From contig CAMYLU010000018.1 of assembly GCA_947259485.1 (NCBI GenBank), positions 10,292-74,291 on the forward strand: a DNA stretch of 64,000 nucleotides. The letters are read 5' to 3'. The notes beneath the pieces were generated by a model. That model had not been told where the DNA came from. It did no database searches and was given only the letters and a program-made list of their open reading frames with translations. Shown one piece after another: positions 43,885 to 52,040 of this stretch. Within the stretch, counting starts at the first letter, position 1. Every line of letters begins with the position of its first letter. The stretch is from an uncultured Gammaproteobacteria bacterium (lineage in GTDB: Bacteria > Pseudomonadota > Gammaproteobacteria > GCA-001735895). The position numbers were made by a program, and so were the translations under genes.

Positions 43885-43902
43885 TTACCACGGCTTGAAC
43901 TG

Positions 43903-43931
43903 GCGGCATACACTGTATGCCGCTTTTTTTT
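43903..43931 (+). terminator. Rho-independent terminator after hsp20
   Basis: Perfect 9 bp stem GCGGCATAC / GTATGCCGC with loop ACT, followed by eight T. Lies 19 bp after the hsp20 stop. Confidence 0.92.
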
Positions 43932-43998
43932 GTCCTTTCACGCAGGCCCAACCTGGTTAGGCCAACCCTGCCAGCCTGGTAATAAACCCGAACATGCA

Positions 43999-44012
43999 TT
44001 GATTCAAATCAA
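43999..44012. promoter_or_regulatory. Perfect Fnr/Anr box of the Usp gene
   Basis: TTGAT-TCAA-ATCAA. Centre 44005.5 predicts a start at 44047; -10-like CATTAT at 44035-44040. Confidence 0.75.
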
Positions 44013-44069
44013 TACCGCGATATGCTTTGTATTCCATTATCGTCTTATCTTCCCATCGGAGTAAGAGCC

Positions 44070-44909
44070 ATGGAATTCAAGAACATACTCGTCCACCTGG
44101 ATCACAGCAGCGGTTGCCAAAACCGGCTGAATATCGCTTTTGAGCTGGCACGGAAATTCGATGCACAACTCACCGGGCTGTTCATCGTCCCCGATTACGT
44201 TGTTCCATCCTATGTCGAAGCCCAGATCAGTGTCGATTTGATTACCGACGTGACCGAAAAGGCAGTTGCAAAGGCCAGGGACAAGCTTGCTGGCTATCAA
44301 AAACTCGCCGATGATGCTGGAGTTAAGATGGAAGCTCATGTCGTGGAAGGTCAGGTTATTCCAATCCTGCGCGAACATACCAAGTATTCAGACCTGTTGC
44401 TGCTGGGACAGGATCAGCCTGACGACCCCGACAATTCAAGCTACGGACTGGCCGATGCGCTGCTATTTGAAGGCGCCTGTGCCTGCGTGGTAGTGCCGCA
44501 CAGTGGAAAACTAGAGGCTCCAGGGAAGCGAGTGTTACTCACCTGGAATGCCAGCCGAGAATCGGCGCGTGCGCTGCGCGAGGCCATGCCTTTTCTAACC
44601 CAAGCGGAGACGGTCGTGGTGCTGTCGTCTGAACCGGACGATGGCGACAGCGAAACGGCGCGTGGTCATCCCCACGCTCAGGAACTCGAAAGGTTGCTAA
44701 AGTCGCATGGGATCGAATCAGTTTCCAGCGGCATCAGTGATCCGGATATCAGTGCCACCGACGCGATCATCGGACAGGCCGCCGATATGAATGCAGATAT
44801 GATTATCATGGGTGCTTATGGCCACGCACGTCTGCGCGAAATTATCCTGGGTGGGGTAACCCGTGATTTACTCAAGCAGTCGCCGGTGCCCCTGTTTCTA
44901 GCGCACTAG
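44070..44909 (+). CDS. Tandem universal stress protein
   Basis: 279 aa with two Usp domains: 'NILVHLDHSSGCQNRLNIAF' to about residue 145, then 'KRVLLTWNASRESARALREA' to the end, where 'IIMGAYGHARLREIILGG' carries the G-x2-G-x9-G-type ATP-binding loop. ATG 44070 has CGGAG upstream; the frame to 44022 is not used. Fnr-controlled Usp proteins are common in anaerobically adapting proteobacteria. Its stop overlaps the convergent oxygenase stop by 3 bp. Confidence 0.9.
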   Translation: MEFKNILVHLDHSSGCQNRLNIAFELARKFDAQLTGLFIVPDYVVPSYVEAQISVDLITDVTEKAVAKARDKLAGYQKLADDAGVKMEAHVVEGQVIPILREHTKYSDLLLLGQDQPDDPDNSSYGLADALLFEGACACVVVPHSGKLEAPGKRVLLTWNASRESARALREAMPFLTQAETVVVLSSEPDDGDSETARGHPHAQELERLLKSHGIESVSSGISDPDISATDAIIGQAADMNADMIIMGAYGHARLREIILGGVTRDLLKQSPVPLFLAH

Positions 44910-45760
44910 CTACCGGCCTGCTGATTAAAAAAAGAAGCCCCGGCAGGAATCTCCGGATTCTCCATCTCAAACGCCACGGAACGTATGCGGCCGGGGTCCA
45001 CGCCATGCACCACTTTGCCTGAGTAAACGCTCGGTACCGCACAGGGTACCAGCGGTATCGCATCCGCGGCGGTCAGCGTGGCGATGTAAAGTGTACGCGG
45101 TTGCTGCGTCAGGTTCTCCGATGAAGCGTGTAATGCGCGCGTATGCATCAGGCACAAACTGCCGGCAGGGCCCAGGCACTCGATCGCTTTAGCTTCACAC
45201 TCCGAGGCTATCTCACCATCGACTGCCCCGGTAAATTTTCCCTGCTGCCACAGCGAGTGCAGCGGCCCACGATGCGAACCCTGAACAACCCGCGCCGGGC
45301 CAATTTCGCTATCGATATCATCGAAAAAAAGCATGGCAGTGATGCAGTCATCGTTGCTGTGCGGGTCAAAGGTGAAATCCTGGTGCCATTTGACCGTGGT
45401 ACCGCTACCTGGCAACTTGCTATTGAGCTTGGCATGATGAAATCGCAAGTTTTCACCCAGCAGATCGGCCACCGCGTCGAGCATGGGGCCCTTTTCGATC
45501 AGCTTTAAAAATGCTGCAGAAATTTCCTCGGGAGACGCAACGCGACGCAGGGCGGGTGCATCGGCACAATGACCCGGCTCCACATCGAAACGTGGCCGAC
45601 CATCCAGCATTTCACCGAAGGGTCCGTCATGCTGTCGCGATTCCTCGATCCAGTGCTCGTGTTGCTGGCGGGCCGGCTCCAGCTCCGCAGCCGAGTAAAC
45701 CGACTCCACCACGACCACCCCGCTTTGCCAAAATTCCGCTATCTGCGTTTCACTCAACAT
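44906..45760 (-). CDS. Phytanoyl-CoA dioxygenase-family protein (1)
   Basis: 284 aa Fe(II)/2-oxoglutarate oxygenase. Metal ligands His-x-Asp in 'VKWHQDFTFDPHS' and distal His in 'MHTRALHASSENLTQQPRT', with Arg of QQPR for 2-oxoglutarate. Substrates of bacterial relatives are varied (ectoine, phosphonates, quaternary amines), so none is assigned. ATG 45760 lies in a probable operon with the related gene 45840-46670 and a possible 23-codon ORF between them. Confidence 0.87.
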   Translation of the reverse strand: MLSETQIAEFWQSGVVVVESVYSAAELEPARQQHEHWIEESRQHDGPFGEMLDGRPRFDVEPGHCADAPALRRVASPEEISAAFLKLIEKGPMLDAVADLLGENLRFHHAKLNSKLPGSGTTVKWHQDFTFDPHSNDDCITAMLFFDDIDSEIGPARVVQGSHRGPLHSLWQQGKFTGAVDGEIASECEAKAIECLGPAGSLCLMHTRALHASSENLTQQPRTLYIATLTAADAIPLVPCAVPSVYSGKVVHGVDPGRIRSVAFEMENPEIPAGASFFNQQAGS

Positions 45761-45821
45761 AATTCCACCAGTAAAGGCCTTCCAGCATCATCCTGTCATC
45801 GTTAGACAAGTTGTCACTCAT
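45750..45821 (-). CDS. Possible 23-residue peptide between two oxygenase genes
   Basis: ATG 45821 has GAGGA about 7 nt upstream, itself placed directly after the upstream oxygenase stop. The frame of 23 codons ends 11 bp inside the next oxygenase gene (TGA 45752-45750). The product has an aromatic end 'EGLYWWNYVE'. It may be a translated leader that couples the two genes, or a chance frame; no homology is recognised. Confidence 0.35.
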   Translation of the reverse strand: MSDNLSNDDRMMLEGLYWWNYVE

Positions 45822-45839
45822 TTTATTTTCCTCGATGTA

Positions 45840-46670
45840 TTAATAGGCCCGCTTTTGGGATGCGCCCTGGTATAAAATTTCTGCCCAGTTCCGGTTTACC
45901 TTTTCGCGTTCGTTTACGCCTTCGGAATCCATATCCCGGCGGGGCCGTTTGAGATAAACAAAATCCGGCTGAGCACAATCACCACGCATCGGCAGCCAGT
46001 AGTTTTCACCCAGGGTCTGACGCGCGCCGGCGGGCATATAAGCCTGCATTGCGAAGCCGACCCGGCGCTGCTTACTCCGGTTCGGCTGCGACCCGTGGAT
46101 TACTTTTGCGTGGTGCAACGACATCTGCCCGGGTTTCAGTATCAAATCGACAGCGGTAGATTCGTCGATATCCGGAATTTCCTGGCCTCGGGTCAGGATA
46201 TTGTCCTGGTGAAAAGTTTCCTGGTGCGGATGTATCGAATTCCGATGGCTACCCGGAATCATACTCATACAGCCGGTTTCAAGATTGCTTTCTGTCAATG
46301 CTATCCAGGCGGTAACATAGTTATGCGGTGTAATTCCCATGTAGGTTGCATCCTGGTGCCAGCTTACAAAGTGGCTGGTTCGAGGCTCCTTGATAAACAA
46401 CACGCTGCCCCACAGCGCAAAGTCAGGTCCGATCAAGTCCTCGACCGCATCCAGAATTACCGGTTGATGAGCCAATTCATCGAGAAATTTAAAGGCCAGG
46501 TGCGCATTGTTGCGATTTTCGGCATGGAGCTGTTCAGGATACTTCGCTTCCGCCAATCTCAGACGCCGTTCGTATGCCGCGGCCTCGCCTTCGGACATCA
46601 CATCGACAGGTGCGATAAATCCCTGCTCGTGATACTGCTCGATCTGTTGCTGCGAAAGCTCTTTACCCAT
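45840..46670 (-). CDS. Phytanoyl-CoA dioxygenase-family protein (2)
   Basis: 276 aa Fe(II)/2-oxoglutarate oxygenase distinct from its neighbour. His-x-Asp in 'HFVSWHQDATYMGI', 'WIALTESNLETGCMSMIPGS', distal His in 'SLHHAKVIHGSQPNRS' and Arg in 'KQRRVGFAMQAYMP'. ATG 46670 gives a family-like N-terminus 'MGKELSQQQIEQYHEQGFI'; the frame extends to 46793 but would run into the divergent gene at 46759. The substrate is unknown. Confidence 0.87.
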   Translation of the reverse strand: MGKELSQQQIEQYHEQGFIAPVDVMSEGEAAAYERRLRLAEAKYPEQLHAENRNNAHLAFKFLDELAHQPVILDAVEDLIGPDFALWGSVLFIKEPRTSHFVSWHQDATYMGITPHNYVTAWIALTESNLETGCMSMIPGSHRNSIHPHQETFHQDNILTRGQEIPDIDESTAVDLILKPGQMSLHHAKVIHGSQPNRSKQRRVGFAMQAYMPAGARQTLGENYWLPMRGDCAQPDFVYLKRPRRDMDSEGVNEREKVNRNWAEILYQGASQKRAY

Positions 46671-46758
46671 GACGTCGTTAACCCGTGAATTGGGAATCCA
46701 GCGATAGTAGCGTAAACTCGCGTCGAACCAATAGCAGAAAGTTGCAATCTTTGCGGCC

Positions 46759-46962
46759 ATGAAAAAACTTGATAAACAAACGCTAATGGGCATCCGCGAC
46801 CAGTTCGGCAGCTACGCCTGGGACGACGCTGAAATTTCAGAGTTGGTGGACCCGAAGCTCGGTATCATCACCGGCTTCCAGGAACTCCTCGACCAGCTCG
46901 AGGTGCTACGTAAAATCGACCTGGAAGCAACACCTCCGGCCGGCGACATATCCCCGAAATGA
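46759..46962 (+). CDS. Small amidase partner (AtzG/DUF4089- or GatC-like)
   Basis: 67 aa helical protein whose stop overlaps the amidase start (ATGA). Length, position and a C-terminal 'QLEVLRKIDLEATPPAGD' followed by an extended tail resemble AtzG, the GatC-like helper of carboxybiuret hydrolase AtzE. Such helpers wrap around the amidase and are needed for its folding. Assignment rests on size, gene order and a loose pattern. Confidence 0.65.
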   Translation: MKKLDKQTLMGIRDQFGSYAWDDAEISELVDPKLGIITGFQELLDQLEVLRKIDLEATPPAGDISPK

Positions 46963-48320
46963 CCGCAACACTGGCTTTCGCGTCGCTCAGCGAAATTTCC
47001 TCCCGCCTGCGTAACCGCGAGGTCAGTGCTACCGAGCTAATTGATCTCTATGCAGATCGCATCGAACGCCTCGCGGAGGAGAGCAAAGCCTTTATCTGCG
47101 TCGATATTGAAGCTGCTCGTGGCAGGGCCGCTAGCATCGATAAAAATTTCGATGATGAACTGCCACTCAACGGCATTCCCTATAGCTGCAAGGATTTATT
47201 TAATGTGAAGGGCCTGCCAACCACGGGTGGTTCCCAGGTGCTGCAGGATAACCTGGTGCATGAGGACGCGGAAGTTGTCAAGCGTATGAACCAGGCCGGC
47301 GCTAATTTCATCGGCAAAAACAACCTGCATGAATTTGCCTACGGTGCAACCGGCGAAAATACGCTCTACGGTACCCCTCCTAATCCGTATGACCCTTCAC
47401 GCCTCGCGGGCGGTTCCAGCAGCGGCTCGGCGGCGGCGGTCGGCTTCGGTCTTTGCGCCGCGGCGCTTGGAACCGATACCGGCGGATCGGTGCGCGCGCC
47501 CGCGTCACTCTGCGGCCTGGTGGGTTTCAAACCGACCTATGGCCGCATCAGCACCGAGGGCGTCGTACCCTATTCGTGGACTCTTGACCATGTCGGCACG
47601 CTCACCCGCAAGGCGGCAGATGCCGGGCTCTTATTTGATTCGCTGGCGTCCGAGCCCAAAACCCCGGTGCAGACAAGTCTGCATAATCTGACCATTGGAA
47701 TCCCGCAGTCTTTCTTTTTTGAACGCTGCGACAGCGAAATTCTCGACAGCATCGATGCGCTAATGAATTTTCTACACCGGGAAGGCGCAATTCTCAAACC
47801 GGTACCCATGCCATCAATGGAATTTACCCGCGCGGTATCACTGGCGGTACAAATGCCGGAGGCACTGTCTTACCACAATCGATACCTCGAACAGCGGGGT
47901 CATCTCTACAGCCGGGACTTTCGCGCAGGGCTGGCGCTGGGCCAATGCCTGCTTGCCGAGCAATATATCCGCGGTAAACGCTTTATCGAAACCTACCGCA
48001 ACGACATGGACAGGTTATTTGCAGAGGTCGATGTAATACTGACGCCGGCAACACCGGTGATCGCGCCGAAAATCGGCGTGATCGAAGTGACCGTAGATGG
48101 ATATGCCGAGCCCGCCGGAAACGCAATAACCCGGTACACCTCATTTTTCAACATGACCGGGCATCCGGCAATAACACTGCCCTGCGGCATGCACAGCAAA
48201 GGCCTGCCGATCGGAGCGCAGCTAGTCGGCAAGCACTTTGGCGACGAGCAATTAATCGATATTGCACAACAGGTCGAATCAGGCTACGACTTCGAACTTC
48301 CCCTGCCAGACCTGGGTTAA
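46959..48320 (+). CDS. Amidase signature enzyme (GatA/AtzE-like)
   Basis: 453 aa amidase. The catalytic Lys is in 'PLNGIPYSCKDLFNVKGLP', the Ser loop is 'SRLAGGSSSGSAAAVGFG', and the nucleophile block is 'ALGTDTGGSVRAPASLCGLV'. Compared with the other two amidases of the window it is closest in pattern to GatA/AtzE, in keeping with the small partner gene upstream. It is not expected to be tRNA amidotransferase GatA, because no gatB is nearby. Ends 4 bp into the convergent glycosyltransferase-like gene. Confidence 0.87.
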   Translation: MTATLAFASLSEISSRLRNREVSATELIDLYADRIERLAEESKAFICVDIEAARGRAASIDKNFDDELPLNGIPYSCKDLFNVKGLPTTGGSQVLQDNLVHEDAEVVKRMNQAGANFIGKNNLHEFAYGATGENTLYGTPPNPYDPSRLAGGSSSGSAAAVGFGLCAAALGTDTGGSVRAPASLCGLVGFKPTYGRISTEGVVPYSWTLDHVGTLTRKAADAGLLFDSLASEPKTPVQTSLHNLTIGIPQSFFFERCDSEILDSIDALMNFLHREGAILKPVPMPSMEFTRAVSLAVQMPEALSYHNRYLEQRGHLYSRDFRAGLALGQCLLAEQYIRGKRFIETYRNDMDRLFAEVDVILTPATPVIAPKIGVIEVTVDGYAEPAGNAITRYTSFFNMTGHPAITLPCGMHSKGLPIGAQLVGKHFGDEQLIDIAQQVESGYDFELPLPDLG

Positions 48321-49060
48321 ATACCCTGATTGATAAGCTGGTGAATCAAGGACTCCATCTCGGCCTCGGAAAACCGTTCGCGTGCAGTTAGCGAACTGCT
48401 CAGATTGGCGCCGGCGAGTACGGACGGGGATCGTTTGCGGAATAAACTCAAGGCCGCACCCTGCCCTTCGATCAGGTCGCGCATTACCAGGGGGCTCAAC
48501 ATGCCGGCGGCCTCCATCACCGGGCACCGGATGATATTGTGCAGGGCCGTCAATAACTTGGGGCCGATAAACTGCGGCACCATTCTGCCCCGGTTCAGCC
48601 GTAGCAGGCGTTCCGCGGCATCGCAGTAAAAGTCGAGAAAGTGATTGCCGCGACGGAACATTAAAAAGGCATTGTGCACCTTGTTATAGGTCCTCAGCTT
48701 CGCGGCATTATCCCATTGCACCCATATTTCTCTGCCGACCGCGAAATCAGAATCAGGCAGTAAAAATTGAGCCGGGTCGAAGATCAGGAAATCGGCATCG
48801 CACCAGATTACGCGGTCGTAACCTTCGACCAATCCCTGCTGCAGAATTTTGAGTCGCGCGAGATCACTCGCGATCACGGTCTGGGCGCCAATTTGTTCAA
48901 GCAGACTCGGCTCGATCAGGTCGAAGATTTCATCCCCTAAAAAACGAATCTCGAATTGATTATCTTGCGCCCAGCTGGTAACCGAATCGAGACAGAGACG
49001 CAGCCATTCGAAAGGTAACGGATCACGATGGGACTGGATTAGCAGGGTAGCGGACATCAA
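48317..49060 (-). CDS. Glycosyltransferase-like protein (GT-A fold)
   Basis: 247 aa soluble protein. 'ATLLIQSHRDPLPFEWLRLC' at the start and the acidic motif 'YDRVIWCDADFLIFDPAQF' (DxD type, about residue 85) indicate a nucleotide-sugar transferase fold; 'NKVHNAFLMFRRGNHFLDFY' follows. No membrane segment. Donor and acceptor are unknown. ATG 49060 or the adjacent 49057. Confidence 0.65.
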   Translation of the reverse strand: MMSATLLIQSHRDPLPFEWLRLCLDSVTSWAQDNQFEIRFLGDEIFDLIEPSLLEQIGAQTVIASDLARLKILQQGLVEGYDRVIWCDADFLIFDPAQFLLPDSDFAVGREIWVQWDNAAKLRTYNKVHNAFLMFRRGNHFLDFYCDAAERLLRLNRGRMVPQFIGPKLLTALHNIIRCPVMEAAGMLSPLVMRDLIEGQGAALSLFRKRSPSVLAGANLSSSLTARERFSEAEMESLIHQLINQGI

Positions 49061-49139
49061 AAGGTGGTGTCATTATTCGTGCGCAACAGCTTATCATGCT
49101 ATTTTTACTTCGTTCGGTAACTGCAAGAGAGGATAACTA

Positions 49140-49409
49140 ATGACCGCTCCAACAATCGCAGACAACAAGCCCGTCAAGGTCGCGCTCGAAACAGGCAGGA
49201 AATACTATTTCTGCATGTGCGGACAGAGCCGCAATCAACCTTTTTGCGATGGCTCACACAAGGGCAGTGAATTTTCACCGATGGCCTTCGAATGCGACAC
49301 CAGCAAGGACTATTATCTGTGCCGGTGCAAGCATAGCGGCAACAAACCCTATTGCGATGGCAGCCACAAACAATTCGATGATGACCAGGTCGGAAAGCCC
49401 GCCGGCTAG
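49140..49409 (+). CDS. Double CDGSH iron-sulfur protein
   Basis: 89 aa with two CDGSH-type sites, 'CMCGQSRNQPFCDGSHKG' and 'CRCKHSGNKPYCDGSHKQ', each with the C-x-C-x-(9 or so)-C-x3-H ligand set for a 2Fe-2S cluster. It belongs to the bacterial two-domain mitoNEET-like class, probably a soluble redox or Fe-S transfer protein. AGAGAGGA precedes ATG 49140. It stands alone between convergent and divergent genes. Confidence 0.9.
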   Translation: MTAPTIADNKPVKVALETGRKYYFCMCGQSRNQPFCDGSHKGSEFSPMAFECDTSKDYYLCRCKHSGNKPYCDGSHKQFDDDQVGKPAG

Positions 49410-49422
49410 TCCAAAGTGAGAC

Positions 49423-49893
49423 TTATCCGCACAGTTGTGGACTTCCCCCTTCACTGGCGTTTTTGCCATATACCATGCGCTCTATTCCGGCCCAGTAGGC
49501 TGCAGCCTCACACATTGGGCAAGCTGGTGAAGATGAATACAGTGTACAGCGACTTAAATCACGCGAATTGAGTCGGCGCGCCGCATCTCGAATGGCTTCC
49601 ATCTCGGCGTGAGCGGTAGGATCCTTATTGATTATTACAAGACTCGGGGATTGGCCAACGATTTTGCCATCGCGAACCACAACCGCACCATAACCCTGGT
49701 CACCGCTCTCGATAGCCCGTTGTCGCATGCTAATCGCACGGGCCATGAATGAAATATCATCGCTAACTTCGGGCTGTTTGATTGTCCCGGTTTCGCTAAT
49801 GCCCGCCTTTCCATCACGAGCAGCGTACAACGGAAAAACAGCTGCCATTGCAAGCACCAGTGCCCTTCTTTTGACCTGTAGTTGTTTAACCAT
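49423..49893 (-). CDS. Exported nucleoside deaminase-like (CDA fold) protein
   Basis: 156 aa zinc deaminase of the guanine/cytosine/tRNA-adenosine deaminase superfamily. Zinc ligand and catalytic Glu in 'PTAHAEMEAIRDAAR', the two Cys in 'SSSPACPMCEAAAYWAGI'. Unusually, the N-terminus 'KRRALVLAMAAVFPLYA' looks like an export signal, where relatives are cytoplasmic. The C-terminus ends soon after 'ERMVYGKNASEGG', so the last helices may be shortened. Substrate unknown; a secreted pterin or nucleobase deaminase is conceivable. Confidence 0.75.
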   Translation of the reverse strand: MVKQLQVKRRALVLAMAAVFPLYAARDGKAGISETGTIKQPEVSDDISFMARAISMRQRAIESGDQGYGAVVVRDGKIVGQSPSLVIINKDPTAHAEMEAIRDAARRLNSRDLSRCTLYSSSPACPMCEAAAYWAGIERMVYGKNASEGGSPQLCG

Positions 49894-49948
49894 GATTAAT
49901 CCCGTCCAGATAATTGATCCAGTTTAACATTTCCGGCACAAAACCCGC

Positions 49949-49978
49949 TTGTGCAGCAAGCAGGCAAACGCATAAAAT
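49949..49978 (+). promoter_or_regulatory. Probable promoter of the lysW operon
   Basis: TTGTGC (49949-49954), 18 bp spacer, TAAAAT (49973-49978), placing the start near 49985, 27 bp before lysW. No operator or attenuator-like structure is evident, so constitutive or unknown control. Confidence 0.45.
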
Positions 49979-50011
49979 ACCCGGCCTTCTAACTGATACC
50001 TGGAAACTACC

Positions 50012-50176
50012 ATGGGCGAATGTCCAGTATGTGCGGCCGAAGTCGAAGTGGCCAAAGACGCTATATCTGGCGAGTTACTGGTCTGCGAAGACTGCGGCGC
50101 CGAACTCGAACTGATCAAAACCGATCCAGCTGAACTGGCTGAAGCGCCATCGGCCGAAGAGGACTGGGGCCAGTGA
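50012..50176 (+). CDS. lysW: Amino-group carrier protein LysW, with C-terminal Gln
   Basis: 54 aa zinc-ribbon protein. 'CPVC' (residues 4-7) and 'CEDC' (25-28) bind zinc; '[16 protein letters not shown]' and the end 'EEDWGQ' match LysW, whose canonical terminus is EDWGE. In the known pathway the gamma-carboxyl of that last Glu is joined to the amino group of aminoadipate or glutamate, protecting it through phosphorylation, reduction and transamination. Here the codon is CAG, Gln54, so the attachment carboxylate is absent as encoded. ATG 50012; overlaps lysX by GTGA. Too short for most gene calls. Confidence 0.92.
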   Translation: MGECPVCAAEVEVAKDAISGELLVCEDCGAELELIKTDPAELAEAPSAEEDWGQ

Positions 50177-51009
50177 GAATCGGCCTGCTGCATTCGCTGA
50201 TTCGAAAAGAAGAAAAACTTCTGCTCGAGGCGTTTCACAAAGCCGGTGTGGAACCGATCATGATCGATGACCGCAAGTTGATCATGGATTTTCACAGCGC
50301 TCCCGATATTGACATCCTGGTCGAGCGTTCTATCAATCACTCACGCGCACTACACGCGCTGCGGCTGTTCGAAAGCGCCGGAATCTGTTGTGTCAACTCG
50401 CACAAGGTGGCCCAGATCTGCGGTGACAAGCTGCTGACCACCGCCGCGCTGAAGGATCATGGTATCGCACAACCCGCAAGCAGGGTCGCTTTTACCGAGG
50501 AATCGGCGTTGACCGCGATCGAGGAACTGGGTTACCCGGTGGTTTTGAAACCGGCGGTCGGCTCCTGGGGTAGATTACTTTCCAAGATCAATGACCGCGA
50601 TGCCGCTGAGACGGTACTCGAGCACAAGACCGTGCTCGGCAGCTATCACCACTCGATTTTTTATATCCAGCAATATATCGACAAGCAGGGTCGCGATATT
50701 CGCAGTTTCGTGGTCGGCGATGATTGCATTGCCGCCATTTACCGCAGCTCCGATCACTGGATCACCAACACCGCACGCGGCGCCCAGGCGAGTAAGTGCG
50801 AGGTGACTGCCGAGGTTGCCGAAATTTCGCTGGCCGCGGCGAAAGCAGTGGGTGGCGGGATAGTCGCGGTCGATTTATTCGAAAGCGATGACGGCTTGCT
50901 GGTCAACGAGGTCAACTACACGATGGAGTTTCGCAACAGTATCGATACCACCGGGGTCGATATTCCCCAGGTAGTTGCAAACTATGTCATCGGCCTCGTA
51001 AAACAATGA
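50173..51009 (+). CDS. lysX: LysW-amino acid ligase (LysX, ATP-grasp)
   Basis: 278 aa RimK-like ATP-grasp ligase that would attach an amino acid (aminoadipate in lysine, glutamate in arginine synthesis) to the LysW C-terminus. Blocks: '[18 protein letters not shown]', '[20 protein letters not shown]', '[19 protein letters not shown]' and the substrate end '[20 protein letters not shown]', which looks more like LysX than ArgX. The start is GTG 50173 inside the lysW stop. Overlaps lysY by 4 bp. Substrate choice is inferred only from resemblance. Confidence 0.9.
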   Translation: MRIGLLHSLIRKEEKLLLEAFHKAGVEPIMIDDRKLIMDFHSAPDIDILVERSINHSRALHALRLFESAGICCVNSHKVAQICGDKLLTTAALKDHGIAQPASRVAFTEESALTAIEELGYPVVLKPAVGSWGRLLSKINDRDAAETVLEHKTVLGSYHHSIFYIQQYIDKQGRDIRSFVVGDDCIAAIYRSSDHWITNTARGAQASKCEVTAEVAEISLAAAKAVGGGIVAVDLFESDDGLLVNEVNYTMEFRNSIDTTGVDIPQVVANYVIGLVKQ

Positions 51010-52028
51010 TCAAGGTCTCGATTGTCGGCGCCTCGGGTTACACCGGTGGCGATTTACTCCGCATCTTGTTATTCCATCCGCAGGTCGAAATTCAACAGGT
51101 TACTTCGGAGCGAAATGCAGGCAGGCTGGTTTCCAGTGTGCACCCCAACCTGCGCAAAATCTGCCGGCATAAATTTGTTTCAATCTCGGAACTCGAGCCC
51201 TGCGACGTGTTGTTCCTGGGATTACCGCATGGGCAAATGATGAATCGCCTGGACGACTTTGAAGAACTGGCCGATACCCTGATCGATTTATCCGCCGACT
51301 TCCGCCTGAGCGACAGCGACGCTTTCGAAAACTGGTATGGAAAAGCGCACAGCTGCCCGCAAAAACTCGCCCAATTTGTCTACGGCATTCCAGAGCTTCA
51401 CCGCGCGGAAATGAAAACTGCGAAAAGGATCTCGGGTGCCGGTTGTAACGCTACCGCAACCATTCTCGCGTTGTATCCACTTTACCAGGCCGGCCTGGTC
51501 GAATCCGCCGTGGTCGAGGTAAAAGCCGGTTCCAGCCAGGGGGGTAATGCAGTCAGCGAAGGCAGCCATCACCCGGAACGCAGTGGCGCGGTGCGCTCTT
51601 ATAAACCGACCGCTCATCGTCACCTCGGCGAAATCCAGCAGGAACTGGGTGCAGAAAATATTCATTTCTCGGCGACCTCGATCGAGATGGTGCGCGGGAT
51701 CCTGGCAACCTGTCATGTCTTCCTGAACCGGGAGCTGGAAGAAAAAGATATCTGGAAACTCTATCGCAGTGCCTACGGCAACGAACCCTTTATCCGCATC
51801 GTCAAGGAACGTAGTGGTATCCATCGCTACCCGGAGCCGAAGATTCTCGCTGGCAGTAATTACTGTGATATCGGCTTCGAGCGCGACCCGCAGAGTAATC
51901 GGCTGGTTGTCATCAGCGCACTGGATAACCTCATGAAAGGAGCCGCCGGCCAGGCGGTACAGGCATTCAATATTGCGCAGGGATTCGACGAAACCACGGG
52001 ACTCGAATTCCCTGGATTGCACCCCTGA
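51006..52028 (+). CDS. lysY: LysW-gamma-semialdehyde-forming reductase (LysY)
   Basis: 340 aa NADPH-dependent reductase of the ArgC/LysY family, reducing the LysW-bound acyl phosphate to semialdehyde. NADP fold '[20 protein letters not shown]'; catalytic Cys in '[19 protein letters not shown]', where the GCNAT form is that of LysY rather than ArgC (GCYPT); active-site His in '[20 protein letters not shown]'. Overlaps lysX, and 12 bp separate it from the amidotransferase gene. Confidence 0.9.
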   Translation: MIKVSIVGASGYTGGDLLRILLFHPQVEIQQVTSERNAGRLVSSVHPNLRKICRHKFVSISELEPCDVLFLGLPHGQMMNRLDDFEELADTLIDLSADFRLSDSDAFENWYGKAHSCPQKLAQFVYGIPELHRAEMKTAKRISGAGCNATATILALYPLYQAGLVESAVVEVKAGSSQGGNAVSEGSHHPERSGAVRSYKPTAHRHLGEIQQELGAENIHFSATSIEMVRGILATCHVFLNRELEEKDIWKLYRSAYGNEPFIRIVKERSGIHRYPEPKILAGSNYCDIGFERDPQSNRLVVISALDNLMKGAAGQAVQAFNIAQGFDETTGLEFPGLHP

Positions 52029-52040
52029 TTCTGCGCCGGT

